From Amblyomma americanum (lineage: Eukaryota > Arthropoda > Arachnida > Ixodida > Ixodidae), in NCBI RefSeq assembly GCF_052857255.1, contig NC_135500.1:101996548-102060547 (forward strand): a stretch of 64,000 nt of DNA. Reading direction: 5' to 3'. Under the pieces are notes generated by a model that had not been told where the DNA came from, did no database searches, and saw nothing but the letters and a program-made list of their open reading frames with translations. Below, piece after piece: positions 20,715 to 33,025 of the stretch. Every line of letters starts with the position of its first letter. Position 1 is the first letter of the stretch. The position numbers were made by a program, and so were the translations under genes.

Positions 20715-20880
20715 CGGGCCGATCCCAGAGGCAATGCATTACCGGGCCGACCCGTGCCAGAGTGCGTCTAGCACTCCGCCATATACCAAAAATAAGTTTA
20801 ATATCTTGTGTCCAAGGACCAGCAGCAGATAATAAATCAAGTATCAGATATTGGCACCAAGTATCAGGTATTGGTATCAG
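20715..20880 (-). pseudogene. U2 snRNA-derived sequence, degenerate (U1, copy 2)
   Basis: Read leftward: AATATCTGATACTTG, GGACACAAGATATTAAAC, TTATTTTTGG, GGCGGAGTGCTAG, CACGGGTCGGCCCGGTAATG and CTCTGGGATCGGCCC. These follow arthropod U2 snRNA from the branch-site region through stem IV. ATACCTGATAC is repeated at the 5' side, unlike U2 itself. The CR1/L2-like LINE lies just 3' of it. Confidence 0.65.
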
Positions 20881-21120
20881 GTGTTGGTATTGGTCTCGGT
20901 CAGTACATGGGAGGGAGACCACCGTAACGCATCAAAGCGCACCGCCCTTTTTATGCAGTAACCACTTAGATGCAATGAGCATGCGATTCCAGCGGGCGCT
21001 TTCCTGCTCCGCTCTGTCAAGGTATGTGACGTCACGCATGGAGTGGGCAGCACACCTGGGATACCTCTTTTCCTCCTCTCCGCAACGCTGTGACGGAGCG
21101 CACATGTGCCGCTCTGCACG
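20881..21120. other. No gene recognised
   Basis: Stretch between the U2-like sequence and the R1/I-type LINE tail; shared with U2 (39495-39734). Confidence 0.5.
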
Positions 21121-23390
21121 GTGGTGGTGTAAACTATATAACATACAGGAGAGTTTAAGACGCACAGGCACTTGGGCCCCCGCACGGCCCTACTGAACTC
21201 AAACGTTCATGTCCCGGAGGCTCATGACGCTGGCAGCCCGGCCTGTGGCGATGGCTGGCTTGGCCGGGTCCTCGGAACGCAGTAGGGTCTCCCAAGCCTC
21301 CCAAGTGGTAAGGTGCTCCAGGCCCCGCGGGGGAAGATCCGCCGAGCAGAGGAAAAGGATATGATCGAGAGTGGCTTTGGGGTGGTGGCAGAGGGTACCG
21401 GAGGGGTTTGTGTGGACTTGGTGATAGCGCGAGCGTATATAAGAGAAGGGTGACGTGCCTGTTTGGAGCCGCCTCCAAAGTGTCTGATAATTGTCGAGGG
21501 AGGGATGGAGTGGGGGGTACAGCCGATGCTCGGCTTTCCAGGCCGGCGTCAGTTCACTGAAGGAATTCATGCGCTCCCGTGAGAACCCCATATCGGAGGC
21601 CGCCGGTGCCCGGTTGAGAGAACCTCGGGCTAAAGCGGTGGCAGCCTCGTTTCCGGGATTCCCGTAGTGGGCAGGCACTCAGATGTGCTCCATGTGGCGG
21701 GGCGGGTGTGCGGCGAGGGAGTTCAAGATGCGAAATGCAGGGAGGTGCACTCTCCCGCGGGCGAAATTTAGTATGAATAATAATAATAATAATTGGTTTT
21801 TTTTGGGGAAGGAAATGGCGCAGTATCTGTCTCATATATCGTTGGACACCTGGTGCCGTAAGGGGAGGGATAAAGGAGGGAGTGAAAGAAGAGAGGATAA
21901 TAGGTTCCGTAGTGGAGGGCTCCGGAATAATTTCGACCACCTGGGGATCTTTAACGTGCACTGACATCGCACAGCACACGGGCGCCTTACCGTTTTTCCT
22001 CCATAAAAACGCAGCCGCCGCGGTCGGGTTCGAACCCGGGAACTCCGGATCAGTAGTCGAGCGCCCTAACCACTGAGCCACCGCGGCGGGGTAAATATTG
22101 TATGGCAGTGGTGGTTCTCGCGAGACGTATGTATTGTGTCTGTCGGTGGGCCTCGATAAGCTCGCCTATCGTGTTGTGTAGGCCTAGCTGGAGGAGTTTG
22201 TCGATTGAGGTATTTTGGGTGTAGGTGTAGTGCTGTCTTAAATGCTGTTCGGATCATGGCATCCAGGGTGGAGATTTCTATGGCCTGGAGTTGCAGGCAG
22301 AGGAGCGTGAAGAGAAAGCGGCTGAGGACGAAGGCATGAATGAGACGACATAGGTCATGCTCCTTCATGCCCCGGTGGTGTCCAGAAACTCGGCCGATTA
22401 GGTGGGATATCGACACCGCCGTCTGCTTGAGTTTCCGGATAGTGAGAGTTTTTCCCGTTGTTCTGGATGTGGAGGCCCAGTACCCAGAGAGTGTGTACCT
22501 CCGAGATGTACCGGTTTTCCAGTTTCACGGTTATGGGGTCTGTGGGGCAGTATCGGGTTGTGGAGCGGAGTATGAGGAGCTCTGACTTCTCCGGAGAGCA
22601 TGAGAGTCCGATACTCCGCGCATGTGTTTGGGTGAGTTTAGCTGCCGACTGCAGAGTATTCTCTTCGTCTCCATCACTGCCATGGGTGGTCCACAGAGTG
22701 ATATCATCAGCATAGAGTGTATGCCGAAGGTGAGGGATAGTTAGTAGTTTGTGGGCTAGAGAGATGAGTGTGACATTGAAGAGGAAAGGGAAGAGGACAG
22801 ATCCCTGGGGGGTGCCAACCCCACTAAGGGTGTATGGGCGGGATGTGTGCGGACCGAAGTGAATGTCGGCGGTACGGTTAGTAAGGAATACTTGAATATA
22901 GGTGTACATACGTTCACCTATGTTCAAGGGGGAGAGCGCCGCCATGATCGCTTTATGGTCTAGGCGATCAAAGGCCTTGGAGCGATCCAAGGCGAGGACA
23001 GCTTTTGTGTGGGGCGGTATGAGGGGTGAAATATATCCTGTGTGAGCTGGAGCGTGGCGTCCTGTGCCGACAGGTGGGGCCGGAAGCCCACCATGCTGTG
23101 CGGATAGAGGTCTTGCTCCGTCATGCGTTGGGTGAGTCGGCCGAGTGCGACATGCTCCAAAAGCTTGCCCAGACATGATGTTAGTGAGATCGGACGAAGA
23201 TTTGCAGGTGTAACGGGTTTGTGGGGCTTGGTAAGAACAAGATTTTGGCGTGACGCTAGGATTGCGGAAGGGTGCCCTCCTGCCAGCATCTGTTGAAGTA
23301 CCCCGTGAGCTGGGCAATCGACACGTGTCGCATCGATCACACCTAGCGTTCTACTGAATTCATCAAAGTGCACCAGCGTTTTATGCAGAA
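21121..23390 (-). pseudogene. R1/I-type LINE ORF2, RT plus RNase H, decayed (U1)
   Basis: In the minus sense: PKPHKPVTPANLRPISLTS and SMVGFRPHLSAQDATLQL (23373-22960), then in a second frame LDRSKAFDRLDHK, GTPQGSVLFPFLFN and HTLYADDITLW (23317-22355). The thumb follows. After a SINE insertion come VPAHYGNPGNEAATALARG (RNase H end) and a Cys/His tail region to 21199. The 3' UTR ends near 21122. Frame breaks sit around 23000, 22380 and 21690. The endonuclease is missing. Confidence 0.75.
21776..22092 (-). mobile_element. Ruka-like SINE inserted in LINE, U1 only
   Basis: A complete minus-strand SINE (TAATAATAATAAT tail to GAGCCACCGCGGCGGGG head). U2 shows the empty site at 40378-40389 (AAATTTAGTATG). 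U1 has AAATTTAGTATG at 21764-21775 and AAATATTGTATG at 22093-22104, a 12-bp target duplication with two or more changes. Confidence 0.9.
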
Positions 23391-23736
23391 CTCCCTTTCA
23401 TGACCTGCGCAAGCGTTGCCGGCAGACGCTATCCCGCTGGACCGAAGGTCAATGGTCTACGGTCAAAGTAGAGATAGTTGGTGTAACAGCCGCTGCTTGT
23501 ATTACTCCATGTGTCGAACCTGAATAGCACCAGTTATGCTCATGGTTTGACCTCTAGCTACATTCAAGGGGATACTTGCGGCCCCACTGTCCTCTAGCTA
23601 CATTCAAAGTCACACCTCCGGCCCAGATGACGCCTTGTAAAGCTGGCGTAGTGAAGCTTTTTGCTTCAAAAAGAGTAAAAAATGAAACAAGAAAACAAAC
23701 TGCAGCTTCACTAGGAATTGAATAATAACAAAAAAA
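23391..23736. repeat. Spacer with doubled CTCTAGCTACATTCAA motif (U1)
   Basis: Two copies of the motif (around 23550 and 23590) lie 41 bp apart. A GAAGC-TTTTT-GCTTC hairpin follows at ~23655. No gene is seen. Confidence 0.5.
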
Positions 23737-23808
23737 GTCGCCGTTGCTCAGTTGGCAGAGCACCGGGCGCGGTATTCGGAGGTCGTGGGTTCAGATCTCA
23801 CCGGCGGC
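23737..23808 (+). tRNA. tRNA-like sequence (U1, left cap of foldback)
   Basis: A 72-nt cloverleaf can be drawn: acceptor GTCGCCG/CGGCGGC, D arm GCTCAGTTGGCAGAGC, T arm GTGGGTTCAGATCTCAC with one mismatch. The anticodon loop lacks the universal U33, so it is a tRNA-derived repeat rather than a working tRNA. The D and T arms look most like tRNA-Lys, from memory. A T run lies a few bases downstream. Confidence 0.5.
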
Positions 23809-23922
23809 ATGGTTATTTTTTCTACTGCTTTATAAGTAATTTTGTTTAAAACAATTGATTAGCGCAACAAATTAAAAAAATAAAAACATTCTCCTATGCA
23901 CCTTGGTTTCCGTGTCTCTTGG

Positions 23923-24051
<129 letters not shown>

Positions 24052-24177
24052 AAGAAAACCAACAGTCACCGAAAACCCAGGTGCATAGGGGAATTTTTTC
24101 TATTTTTTTTTAATTTCTAGTGCCAATCAATTGCCTTTAAAGAAAATTACTTATAAAGCAGCAGAAAAAACAACCAT

Positions 24178-24250
24178 GCCGCCGGTGGGATCAAAACCCA
24201 CGACGTCCGAATATCGCGTCCGGTGCTCTTACCAACTGAGCTACGGCGAC
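24178..24250 (-). tRNA. tRNA-like sequence (U1, right cap of foldback)
   Basis: Reverse complement of the same 73-nt tRNA-like unit (GTCGCCGTAGCTCAGTTGG head). Box B is degraded to GGGTTTTGATCC. The opposite orientation to 23737-23808 defines the foldback. Confidence 0.5.
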
Positions 24251-24313
24251 GGCTGTCCAATCTGCTGCTTTCGTGGGTATTCATGTTTTACGTGTAAGCG
24301 AACCTTGAGAGTG

Positions 24314-24592
<279 letters not shown>

Positions 24593-25450
24593 CGAGAAGC
24601 CAACAGCCACAGAATCAAGGAGCAGAGTTTTTTTTAATTAGTGGTGTTGATCAGTGGAAATTATTTCTGAATATTTTATCGCCTAAAGGTAATTGACTAG
24701 AGAGAAACATGGGATGGCCTAAAAAATTGGGCAACCGATTTACCACGACAGAGGTGGATGACTGTTGTTAGCGGTCCAAGAAGCTTAATTTATGCAAGAA
24801 GAAATAAAGCGTGGAATAACAAAAAGAAAATACCCAATTAAATGGTATAACATCAGTACTGAAGCTTATGATGGTAGGTGTTTTGTTTCTAGATGAAAAT
24901 TTTGAACGGCAGAGAAGTTCATGGTGCGGGAAGAGGTAGACGATGACCGTGAAAGCGCGGGCACCAAGCGCGGCATTCGGAACGTGGCGCGAGTAGGAGT
25001 ACGAAGAAGAAGAAGAAGAATACCTGGGGTTAAGAAGAAGAAGAAGTACGAGCAGCAGCGGCGAGCTCTTCTTTTTTTTACCAAAATGCTGTCTGTTATT
25101 TAACTGTCAATATTGTTCTGTTGATTTTATTCACTGATTTTTCAAAATTCAGGATTGGTGTTACAATTTGGTCGTCATCTTCCATGGAAACTTCTTTGTT
25201 TATTCAAATACACCTTGGCCAATCCCCCTGCGTGGGTATGTGCCATATACCTGGGGTGAAGAAGAAGAAGAAGCGGCGGTTGCTGCGCTCCCAGAGTGAT
25301 GAAAGAGCTAGAAGGCAAGCTTCCGAGTTCAATTACTGCGACATCGCATCCGCGACAACCAAGCCCAAGCGTCCCGCCGTCCCGCTCGGGTTCAGCGACA
25401 CCTTGGGTGCGTCTCTTGTCGCGAGCGCTTCTGCTGGCGGCGCTTAGGTT
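24593..25450 (+). pseudogene. M13 peptidase 5' leader remnant (U1)
   Basis: Shares its sequence with the stretch upstream of M13 copies A-C, including EFNYCDIASATTKPKRPAVP (about 25330-25390), but departs exactly after GGGTTCAG at ~25395. The first part (24593-24860) is the non-coding module that follows the TG tract in every copy. No peptidase domain follows. GAA/AAG triplet runs lie at 25004-25050 and 25258-25274. Confidence 0.4.
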
Positions 25451-25962
25451 TAGGAGTTTACACCCAAACAGCCATAAGAAAGGTGTTGCAAAAAAAAAAT
25501 AATTTTGCGGGCTGGGCAGACCACGCACTTTCTAGTAACACGGGTCGAATCTGAAGATCTGCCCTGAAAGCCGGGTCAGGCATACGTGCAACTACAACAT
25601 CGCTCTGAAAGCGTCGTCGGTATCCACCAGCAGGTTAGGTCACTACCGCTGTTCTTTTCCTTTCTCGCTCGCTCGGTTCAAACGACGGGGGGGTCGCGCT
25701 TGAGCGCAGTCTCCTGAAAGAACAGCATACATGACCGGCTTAACTTACATCATCAGCGCGTAATGATGTAGCTTAGGGACGAATGGAAATGCTGACGTCT
25801 TTTTAGAAACAACGGTTTGGTGCGCGGTCGCATATTCTCCGACCCTAAGCCTGTGTACGATGCGCGCGGTGAACCTTTCTGTGCAGCAATGTCCGCGGAC
25901 ACCTTAGAGATATGTGCAGGCTCAGTTTTGATCGAGTTTAATTCCTTTACGGCTCGTTTCAT
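25451..25962. other. No gene recognised
   Basis: End of U1, with equivalent sequence at 43745-44267. Nothing identifiable. Confidence 0.5.
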
Positions 25963-26592
25963 CCCCGTCTGTTGGTTTCGATCACTGGTCACAAACATCG
26001 AGCTTGAAATATTTCTTGCTCATCGCCAGGTATTGCGCGCATTGACGTGAACGTTCAGCGCGTGAAATACTTCGGAAGATGTAAGGCCGCCGCTCTTTTC
26101 CAGCTGTGTACCTTTGCAGGACGCCGGCATACGCAGAAGCGGCTCCCCGGTACAAGCGAGAACCCCCGACTGCATACGAGGAACGAAAAGGGTCGCACCG
26201 ACCCCACCCCCCTCCCAACGACGTAAGCTATCATCGGAGAGGCACCGGCAGCGTCCCGCCGTGCCTCGTGGAGGGGTTTCCAGGAGGGCAGTGACAGACA
26301 CCAGTCATGGCGAACATGCCGTACTCACCCAAACCGTGAGAAAACAGGGCCGTTCCTTATCTGGTTTTCCGGAGCGGCAGACAAACCCATTCATGCTTAT
26401 TAGTCGTGTCCCGCCGTCGGTAGTGCGGCGGCTTCGTGGCCCTTTCGCTACCCCTTCTGTTGCTGACCGGCGACGCGGACCGATGATGGGTGGCAGCGTG
26501 CGTGAGGAAAGACGGATTAGCTCCGAAGGGTTAGCGTGTGGATACTCTTAATTTAGAGAGAGTGGTGGCGTATTTGTTTTTGATTTGGTTTG

Positions 26593-26929
26593 TGTTAACA
26601 ACGAGACTCTGGGCCCCAAGGTTAGTCCCCATTTCGCTAGTTATTTTTTATTGGAGAATTGATGCTTAGGGCGGGCCAATGGAAATCACCGACCTTAGTC
26701 CTTTGTTAATTAAGTGCTTAAAAGCGCATGTGAACGGATGCAGTCCAGTCCAGTCTGAGCTGGGGCTCCATGATTAGCATGTAACCTGATGCTACTTAGG
26801 CTCTAACCCACCGGGTCGATGAGAAAAGTAGCGCAAAGTTTGTTCTTTTCTAAATTCATTTCTGCTTCTTCAAGTTTAACTCTCTGTATATGTATGCTGT
26901 AAATATATGCTCTTCTGTCATCGTCTACA
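26593..26929 (+). repeat. Possible solo LTR (U2 copy)
   Basis: Counterpart of 2886-3238, slightly shorter after GGGCCC. Same weak basis. Confidence 0.25.
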
Positions 26930-27446
26930 AGCTCGACTCCTGTCCATCTTCCAAGCCGAACGACACTAGAGGAAGGGTTCGTAAACCTTGCTCGAAGAAA
27001 CGAACTACCGTGAAATTCTACTGACGATATGCAGCCGGGTGCATCACACAGGCTGCTTGTATTGTGCCGCGTGCGGGATTATTAGCGACAGGGTGCTACG
27101 TACACGCTGCTTTGAATATACAGTGCTTTTATATGTTTTGTAAATTAGGCCAATGGTAGTCGCTGGCGCAGTTTGTTCTCGAATAGTGCTTTAGACTCGC
27201 GCGTGAGGCGCAGATTTGTTTTTTTTTTGTGTACACAGCTCTCCAACGATATATGAGACAGATACTGCGCCATTTCCTTTCCGTAAAAAACCAATTATTA
27301 TTATTACACAGCTCTCACTTGACAATTATCTGTATCGCTTCTCTACGCTGGGCTGCTTACCCTGCATGCCGTAGCTGCTCTCGGCAGCGCTGTTTCGTTT
27401 TGCACTTGTATGATTTCCAGGAACAACGATAAAACATAATCTTTAA

Positions 27447-27488
27447 CTGCTCCCCGCGGCATTTTTGCAGCTATGCCGCGGGGAGCAG
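27447..27488. repeat. U2-specific 16-bp folded-back hairpin
   Basis: CTGCTCCCCGCGGCAT (27447-27462) is followed after 10 nt by its exact reverse complement (27473-27488). U1 (3735ff) and U3 (45757ff) have the left arm but then TTATGGCACCCATCGAGG instead of the right arm. Confidence 0.9.
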
Positions 27489-27805
27489 TAAATAGACTTG
27501 CTCGTTTCAAAGGGCGTTTTCTTTAGGCTCTTGTGGGAGTCCAGATCTAACACCTAGAAAGCAAGCGAGAAAGCACTGCTGCTATCACCTTTGCAACCAG
27601 TGGCGTGCGTCTACGTCAGGATAAACTGCCCAGAAGCAAACGCCGAGAAAAGCAGGAAACGGTGATAGAAACGGTCAGCAGATCATAGAAAAGCGTTTCT
27701 GCAGGTCGGGCAGACGTCGCGTTCTCTCATTAACGCGGGTCATGTCGGAAGACTTGTCCTGAGGCGTCGAGTCAGGCATGTGTGCAAAAGAGTGTGAGTC
27801 TATAA

Positions 27806-30800
27806 TTCTTTAAAGATCAAGATGTGTATTTTCTTGGCGGACGTAACGTTGTGATGTTGGCCTATTTCAAATGCGTGCTCGATACGCTCGCTGATGTGCA
27901 AAGCCCTGGTAGGGGCCGGCCAGGCTGGATTGCGCGCGAGTTGCGCCGCCTAGTCAAATAGTTTATGCTCACAGACGCTTATGAGCTCCTGTCTGGAGGT
28001 GTCTGCGTATATCATCGAGCAGGCTAGACAGGACGTATGTACCGACAGGCCTTCCGAGGACAGTGTGCGCTGCTAACTTAATGACGCTGCTATCCTCGCC
28101 GGTATACATATCAGACCATCATCCCTTTCTTCTGTCACTCGGGGTTCCGGCGGCTGCAGTGTTTCCTCCCAGACCTTAGCGTTTGGATGCGCGCATCGTT
28201 CAGGACGCCAGCATGAGAGAAGGAGTGACGCGGGCCTTGTGTTGTTCGGTTGTTGGGGTTGTGCCTGGTGTCTGAGACCGTCTGAAGGATCTGTGGCGTC
28301 ACCATTGCGCCGCTTCATTCGAGCCCTTAGGGCTCGCGTCTCAGCTGAGGTGCGTGTAGTGACAGCGAAACTGCGTATAGCTCAGCGCACCCCGTCGCCA
28401 TCGTCGCTTATGTGCGCATGGAAAGAAGAGCTTTCCGAGCGTCACCAGCGTCTTTTACGATCATCCTCTTTGACAGCGGCGGCATGGCGTTGTCGAGCAG
28501 TTCAACTGCTCATACTGAGGTGCTTCGGTTTACACGCCTGGAGCTGTTGTCCCATCAAGGTGCCCCTGCTTTTACATCTTCCGCCAGGGCTGTGGACAGC
28601 CATTTGGCAGGAATTTCAGTGCCTTTTTCGTCCATTTCCGGGATATTGCTCAGACGCTCCTTCTGGTTGACTGCGATGACGTTTCCGCACACCCATTTTT
28701 TGCAGGCTTGCCGCAGGTTGCCGCTGAACTTCATGGTGGCCTTATGGCTTCACGAACACCTGTGGCCTTATGGTGGCCTTATGGTGGCCTTATGGCCAAC
28801 ACCAGGTGAAATCAAGGAGGCGTTAGATTGTATGAAACCAGGCTCAGCGCCTGGGTTAGTTGGTCTTCCTGTGGAGTTTTATTTACAACTCTGGCATATT
28901 GTAGGCCCAATTTTCTCGCAAGTGTTAAAAATATGTATCACACGGCACGTCTTTATCGGTTCATTTAAAAGAGGCCGCATTGTCCTGATTCCTAAAATGA
29001 CATCATTCTTCACATGTTGGGCCGATTGGCGCCCTATCACCTCACTAAATGTAGATTATAAAGTATTGGCAAAATTACCCGTTCGCCGTCTACGGTCTCT
29101 TCTCCCGTCCCTCATTTCCTGCCACCATGTTTTCTCCATCCCGGGTCGTGAAATACATTTTTTATCTTCCGTAGTGCCAGATATCCTAGAGTATACTTTA
29201 CGGCGGCGCGCACAGGGTCTTCTTGTTTCCCTCGATCAACAGAAGGCGTTCAACTATTTAGAGCATGTGTATATTTACGGTTAACTGGATGCTTTCGGTT
29301 TCTCACCTCCTTTCGTGCTTCTCATTAAAGAGCTGTACAGATACATTTTAAACACTCTGTTCCTGGATGGCTGGGAAAGTACCGCATATGATGTTGACCG
29401 CGGCGTCCATCAAGGCTGTCCGCTCTCCGCCCTATTGCTTGTCTTAGCATTAGAGCCTTTCCTCCTACCAGTCAATCACCACTCTCTTATTAGCGGTCTG
29501 CGTTGCCAGGCGGTGAGGCAGTACGCGCCACTGCTTATGCAGATGACATCACACTCTACTTAGCTAGCCGCCGCGGTGGCTGAGTGGTTATGGTGTTCGG
29601 CTGCTGGCCCGAAAGACGCGGCGGTCAAATTTCAATCGAGGTTAAATTCTAGAGGCCCGTGTACACTGCGATGTCAGTGCACGCTAAAGAACCCCAGGTG
29701 GTCGAAATTCCCGGGGCTCTTCAATACGGCGTCTCTCATAGCCTGAGTCGCCTTGGGACGTTAAATCCCCATGAACCAAACCAAACACTACTTAGCTGAT
29801 GAACGTAGCCTGCTCGAAGCCTTAAACCTTTTTCGTGCGTACGCCTCATTTTCGGGGGCTGATCTTAATTATTCAAAGAGTCACTACTTTTTTGTGGGGT
29901 CTCCTCAGAGACGTATTACATGTGCGATACCTTTGCAGTGGTGTGCGCAGATGCGCATTTTAGGTGTAACCTACGACTGTGCTGGAATATGGGATGGTAT
30001 GTGGTCTTCTGTCATAGAGGGCATTACAGCTCGTGTGCAGACGGCCCAGACATTTGACCTGCCTCTGCTTGAGAGGCGCTGCCTGGTTCGTCGGTGGTGC
30101 TGGGTGACTTTTGGTACCTTTGCCACATTGTTAAACCACCCCTGCGCGTCATAAGGCGGGTGCAGACTACAGTTTTTTCTCTTTTTTTGCTCAGGCGGAA
30201 CCGAGCTTGTGGCTCGTGCTGTTCTTGGACAACCACGGGAGAGAGGCGGTTTTACCTTTCCAACTTTGTCCATCACGTTCTCGTTGTTAGCTTTGAAGTG
30301 CATTTTGAGTATCCTGCTGGGGGACGCGGCTCCGGCGCTACCCTAGCGCGGCACATTTTGGGCCCTTTGCGTTATTGGAATCCGTCGGCCCCTGTTAATC
30401 ATGAACCTCCAACAGAGCAGCCTACTGCTTTCTATGCTACTCCAGTGGCCTTTTTCAGACATGTAAGCGCAGTAGTACCTGATGTCAACATCGTTGCAGA
30501 CCGTGTGGTGGACATTATAGGCTCGCTATTGTTGCCTGTTGTGCCGGCGACTCGCCGTTCATCGATGCGCCGCGTTCAATGGGCGCGCATAGCGTCGATT
30601 CCTCTCCCAGACCATCTACACGACTTTGGAAACTGCTGGGCAGTGCTGCTTACTTGTGATCTGCTAAAGCGGTGGGGTGTTTTAATCTCCATTACCTGTC
30701 CGAATCGTCCGCTTCCGGAATTTAAACGCCACGCTAGTCACCTGCGTGGTAGCGCGTGTCTTTTGGTGCGCGGTTCATGCGGGACTCCGTGGGCAGGACA

Positions 30801-30819
30801 TTTCGAGCTTTTTCGCCGC
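27806..30819 (+). pseudogene. Tx1/L1-like LINE ORF2, 5'-deleted (U2)
   Basis: Same element as 4892-8275, but the first 370 bp of coding sequence are gone with the 1.16-kb deletion. The RT frame 28412-29284 is kept. Here RT motif QGCPLS reads GVHQGCPLSALLLVLALEP, closer to the consensus than in U1. YADD lies at 29535-29546. The same frame breaks as in U1 show that it was dead before the duplication. Confidence 0.7.
29566..29784 (+). mobile_element. CCAAAC-tail SINE in LINE RT (U2)
   Basis: Allelic to 7021-7239. The target duplication is ACTCTACTTAGCT (29553-29565) and ACACTACTTAGCT (29785-29797). Confidence 0.85.
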
Positions 30820-31475
30820 TAAAAACTATTGCCGACTCCCAGTCGGCGTGTCGCCTCTTCCTTTCTGGCAGACTTCCACAATCCATCGCTCCCATTCTGA
30901 CTACCCCAGAAGTTCAAAATTCCACATACAAGCACCAACTAACTTGGACTCCGGGGCACGAGGGCTCGAGGGAAACGAGGCCGCGGACAGTCTAGCTCGA
31001 GGATATACTAACCGAGCGACAAACCTCCCCGACCTCACCGCTTTCCCCTCTACGTACGGCGAGCACCTCCTCCTTCTCCGAACACAAATGCAAGTCTATC
31101 CCCCACCACACCGTAAGCAAACGGCGGCAGAGGCGAGGGAATGTCGACAACTACAGACGAACACCTTTGCTAACCTACACAAGTACCACATCATCTTCCC
31201 CGATAGATATGTCAGAATCTGCCCCTGGTGTGGCGGAATTCCAACAACATATCATGTAAGCAGGGGCTGCTCCAGAACTAGACAAACATCACTCCGAGGA
31301 ACAGCGGGAGTCTGCCCTGCTCAGCTCTGAGTTGGCAACGCAGCGAAAGCTGAATTCCCATGCATGAGCAACTGCGGTGGGTATTGGTGTCCTGAAATAA
31401 TGACTCCACCCAAAATCAATATCTCCGCCTCTCTATCCTACCTTTTTGGAATAAATGTTTTCTACTACTACTCCC
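30820..31475 (+). mobile_element. RNase-H-type LINE 3' fragment (U2)
   Basis: Counterpart of 8276-8930. It keeps a longer C-terminal frame ending CPWCGGIPTTYHVSRGC, showing the Cys/His block that is frameshifted in U1. Confidence 0.65.
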
Positions 31476-31684
31476 GCGGCCGCTTCCACAGCGGCCATTT
31501 TTCTCGCATGTTAATTGTTGCGGGTCATTTTAGTTAATGGCTCAATCGATGCACCACATTGGCTGCTGGCTTTCGACGTCGCGCTGTGTGGCCAATACTT
31601 AACCGTCTTCGAAGGGAGCTGATCAGTTTCTTGTCAGAGGAACTCTTTCTTGGAAGAGGAAGAGTTCTTCCTGCGATGTTGTTG

Positions 31685-32387
31685 GTGGTGGTGGAAACTT
31701 TATTACATACAGGGGAGTTTAGGACGCACAGGTCCTTGGGCCCCCGCACGGTCCCACTGCACTCAAACGTTCATGACCCGGAGGCTCATAACGATGGCAG
31801 ACCGGCCTGTGGCGATGGCTTGCTTGGCCGGGTCCTCGGAGCGCAGTAGGGTCTCCCAAGCCTCCCAAGTGGTAAGGTGCTCCAGGCCCCGCGGGGGAGG
31901 ATCCGCCGGGCTGAGGAAAAAGATGTGATCGAGAGTGGCTTTGGGGTGGTGGCAGAGGGTACAGGAGGATAGCGCGAACGAATATAAGGGGAAGGTAAGG
32001 TGCATGTTTGGAGCCGCCTCCAAAGTGTCTGATGATAATTGTCGAGGGAGGGATCGGGTGGGGGGGGGGGTACAGCCGACGCTCGGCTTTGCAGGCCTGC
32101 GTCCGTTCACTGAAGGAATGCATGCGCTCCCGTGAGAACCCCAGATCTGAGGCCGCCGGTGCCCGGTTGAGAGAACCTCGGGCTAAAGCGTTGGCAGCCT
32201 CGTTTCCGGGATTCCTGGAGTGGGCAGGAACCCATATGAGCTCCATGTGGCTGGGCGGGTGTGCGGCGAGGGAGTTCAATATGCGAAATGCAGGGACGTG
32301 AACTCTCCCGCGGGCGAAATTCAGTATGGCAGTTTTAGTGTCCGATAGTATATACCGGGCCTCCGTGCGGTGGTCATGTCCATTCAT
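31685..32387 (-). pseudogene. R1/I-type LINE 3' fragment (U2)
   Basis: Counterpart of 9131-9865 with VPAHSRNPGNEAANALARG intact. A 32-bp stretch near 31970 is deleted relative to U1. Confidence 0.7.
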
Positions 32388-32878
32388 TTTTGTTAAAAAC
32401 GATCGTCGTGTATTGGTCTTTAGGCCAAACTGGCGCTACGGTCTTTGTTTTCGTGTCAGATTATTGCTGTTTCACTTTTCTGTGAAGACGTATGCTGTCC
32501 CGACTTAAATCGCTCACAAGCAATTTCTGTTAGCTGCTCAAAGCTGCTTATGGTACCTGTATAATTGGCTCGCCTTACATGCTTAGCGTCATGTCTACTT
32601 GTGAATGTCATCGCATCCGGTAACCTTGGTATGTGTACGTATGTAAATAAAAAGTTTTCCAATCACTTCATTTACATAAAACCAATCTTCATTTTATTTT
32701 CCTTCCCTTTTTAATGGACGCGAAACGCGAGAGAAGTTATTGCCAGGAAGAAAGAAAAGGAAAGTGCACAGGCCTGCCCACTGTCTCGAGCCGAGCCACA
32801 ATCGCTACCACGTGCAGATAGTAGGAGAGTTGAAAGATGGGATAGAAAGACAGGATAGTAAAGACGCGCTAAAGACAA
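32388..32878. other. No gene recognised
   Basis: Counterpart of 9866-10356. Confidence 0.5.
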
Positions 32879-32994
32879 GGCCGATCCCGGAGGCAGTGCA
32901 ATACCGGGCCTATCGGTGGCGGGAGTGAAGCATCCTTCAAACTCTCCGCCACATTTCTAAAATTAAGTCCAATTGGACCCGTAACAGATACTCT
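32879..32994 (-). pseudogene. U2 snRNA-derived sequence, copy 1 (U2)
   Basis: Counterpart of 10357-10472 with few changes; the stem IV block CCCGGTATTGCACTGCC is unchanged. Confidence 0.55.
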
Positions 32995-33025
32995 ACGGGG
33001 TCCGGACAATCGCGTACGCGATACG

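Noticed and set aside
20689..20922. First 78 residues of the long LINE frame as a genuine N-terminal domain
   Set aside because: The same peptide-coding sequence exists in U2 without the LINE, so it is flanking DNA.
23737..23808. Functional tRNA gene
   Set aside because: No universal U33 in the anticodon loop, multiple decayed inverted copies, and association with repeats.
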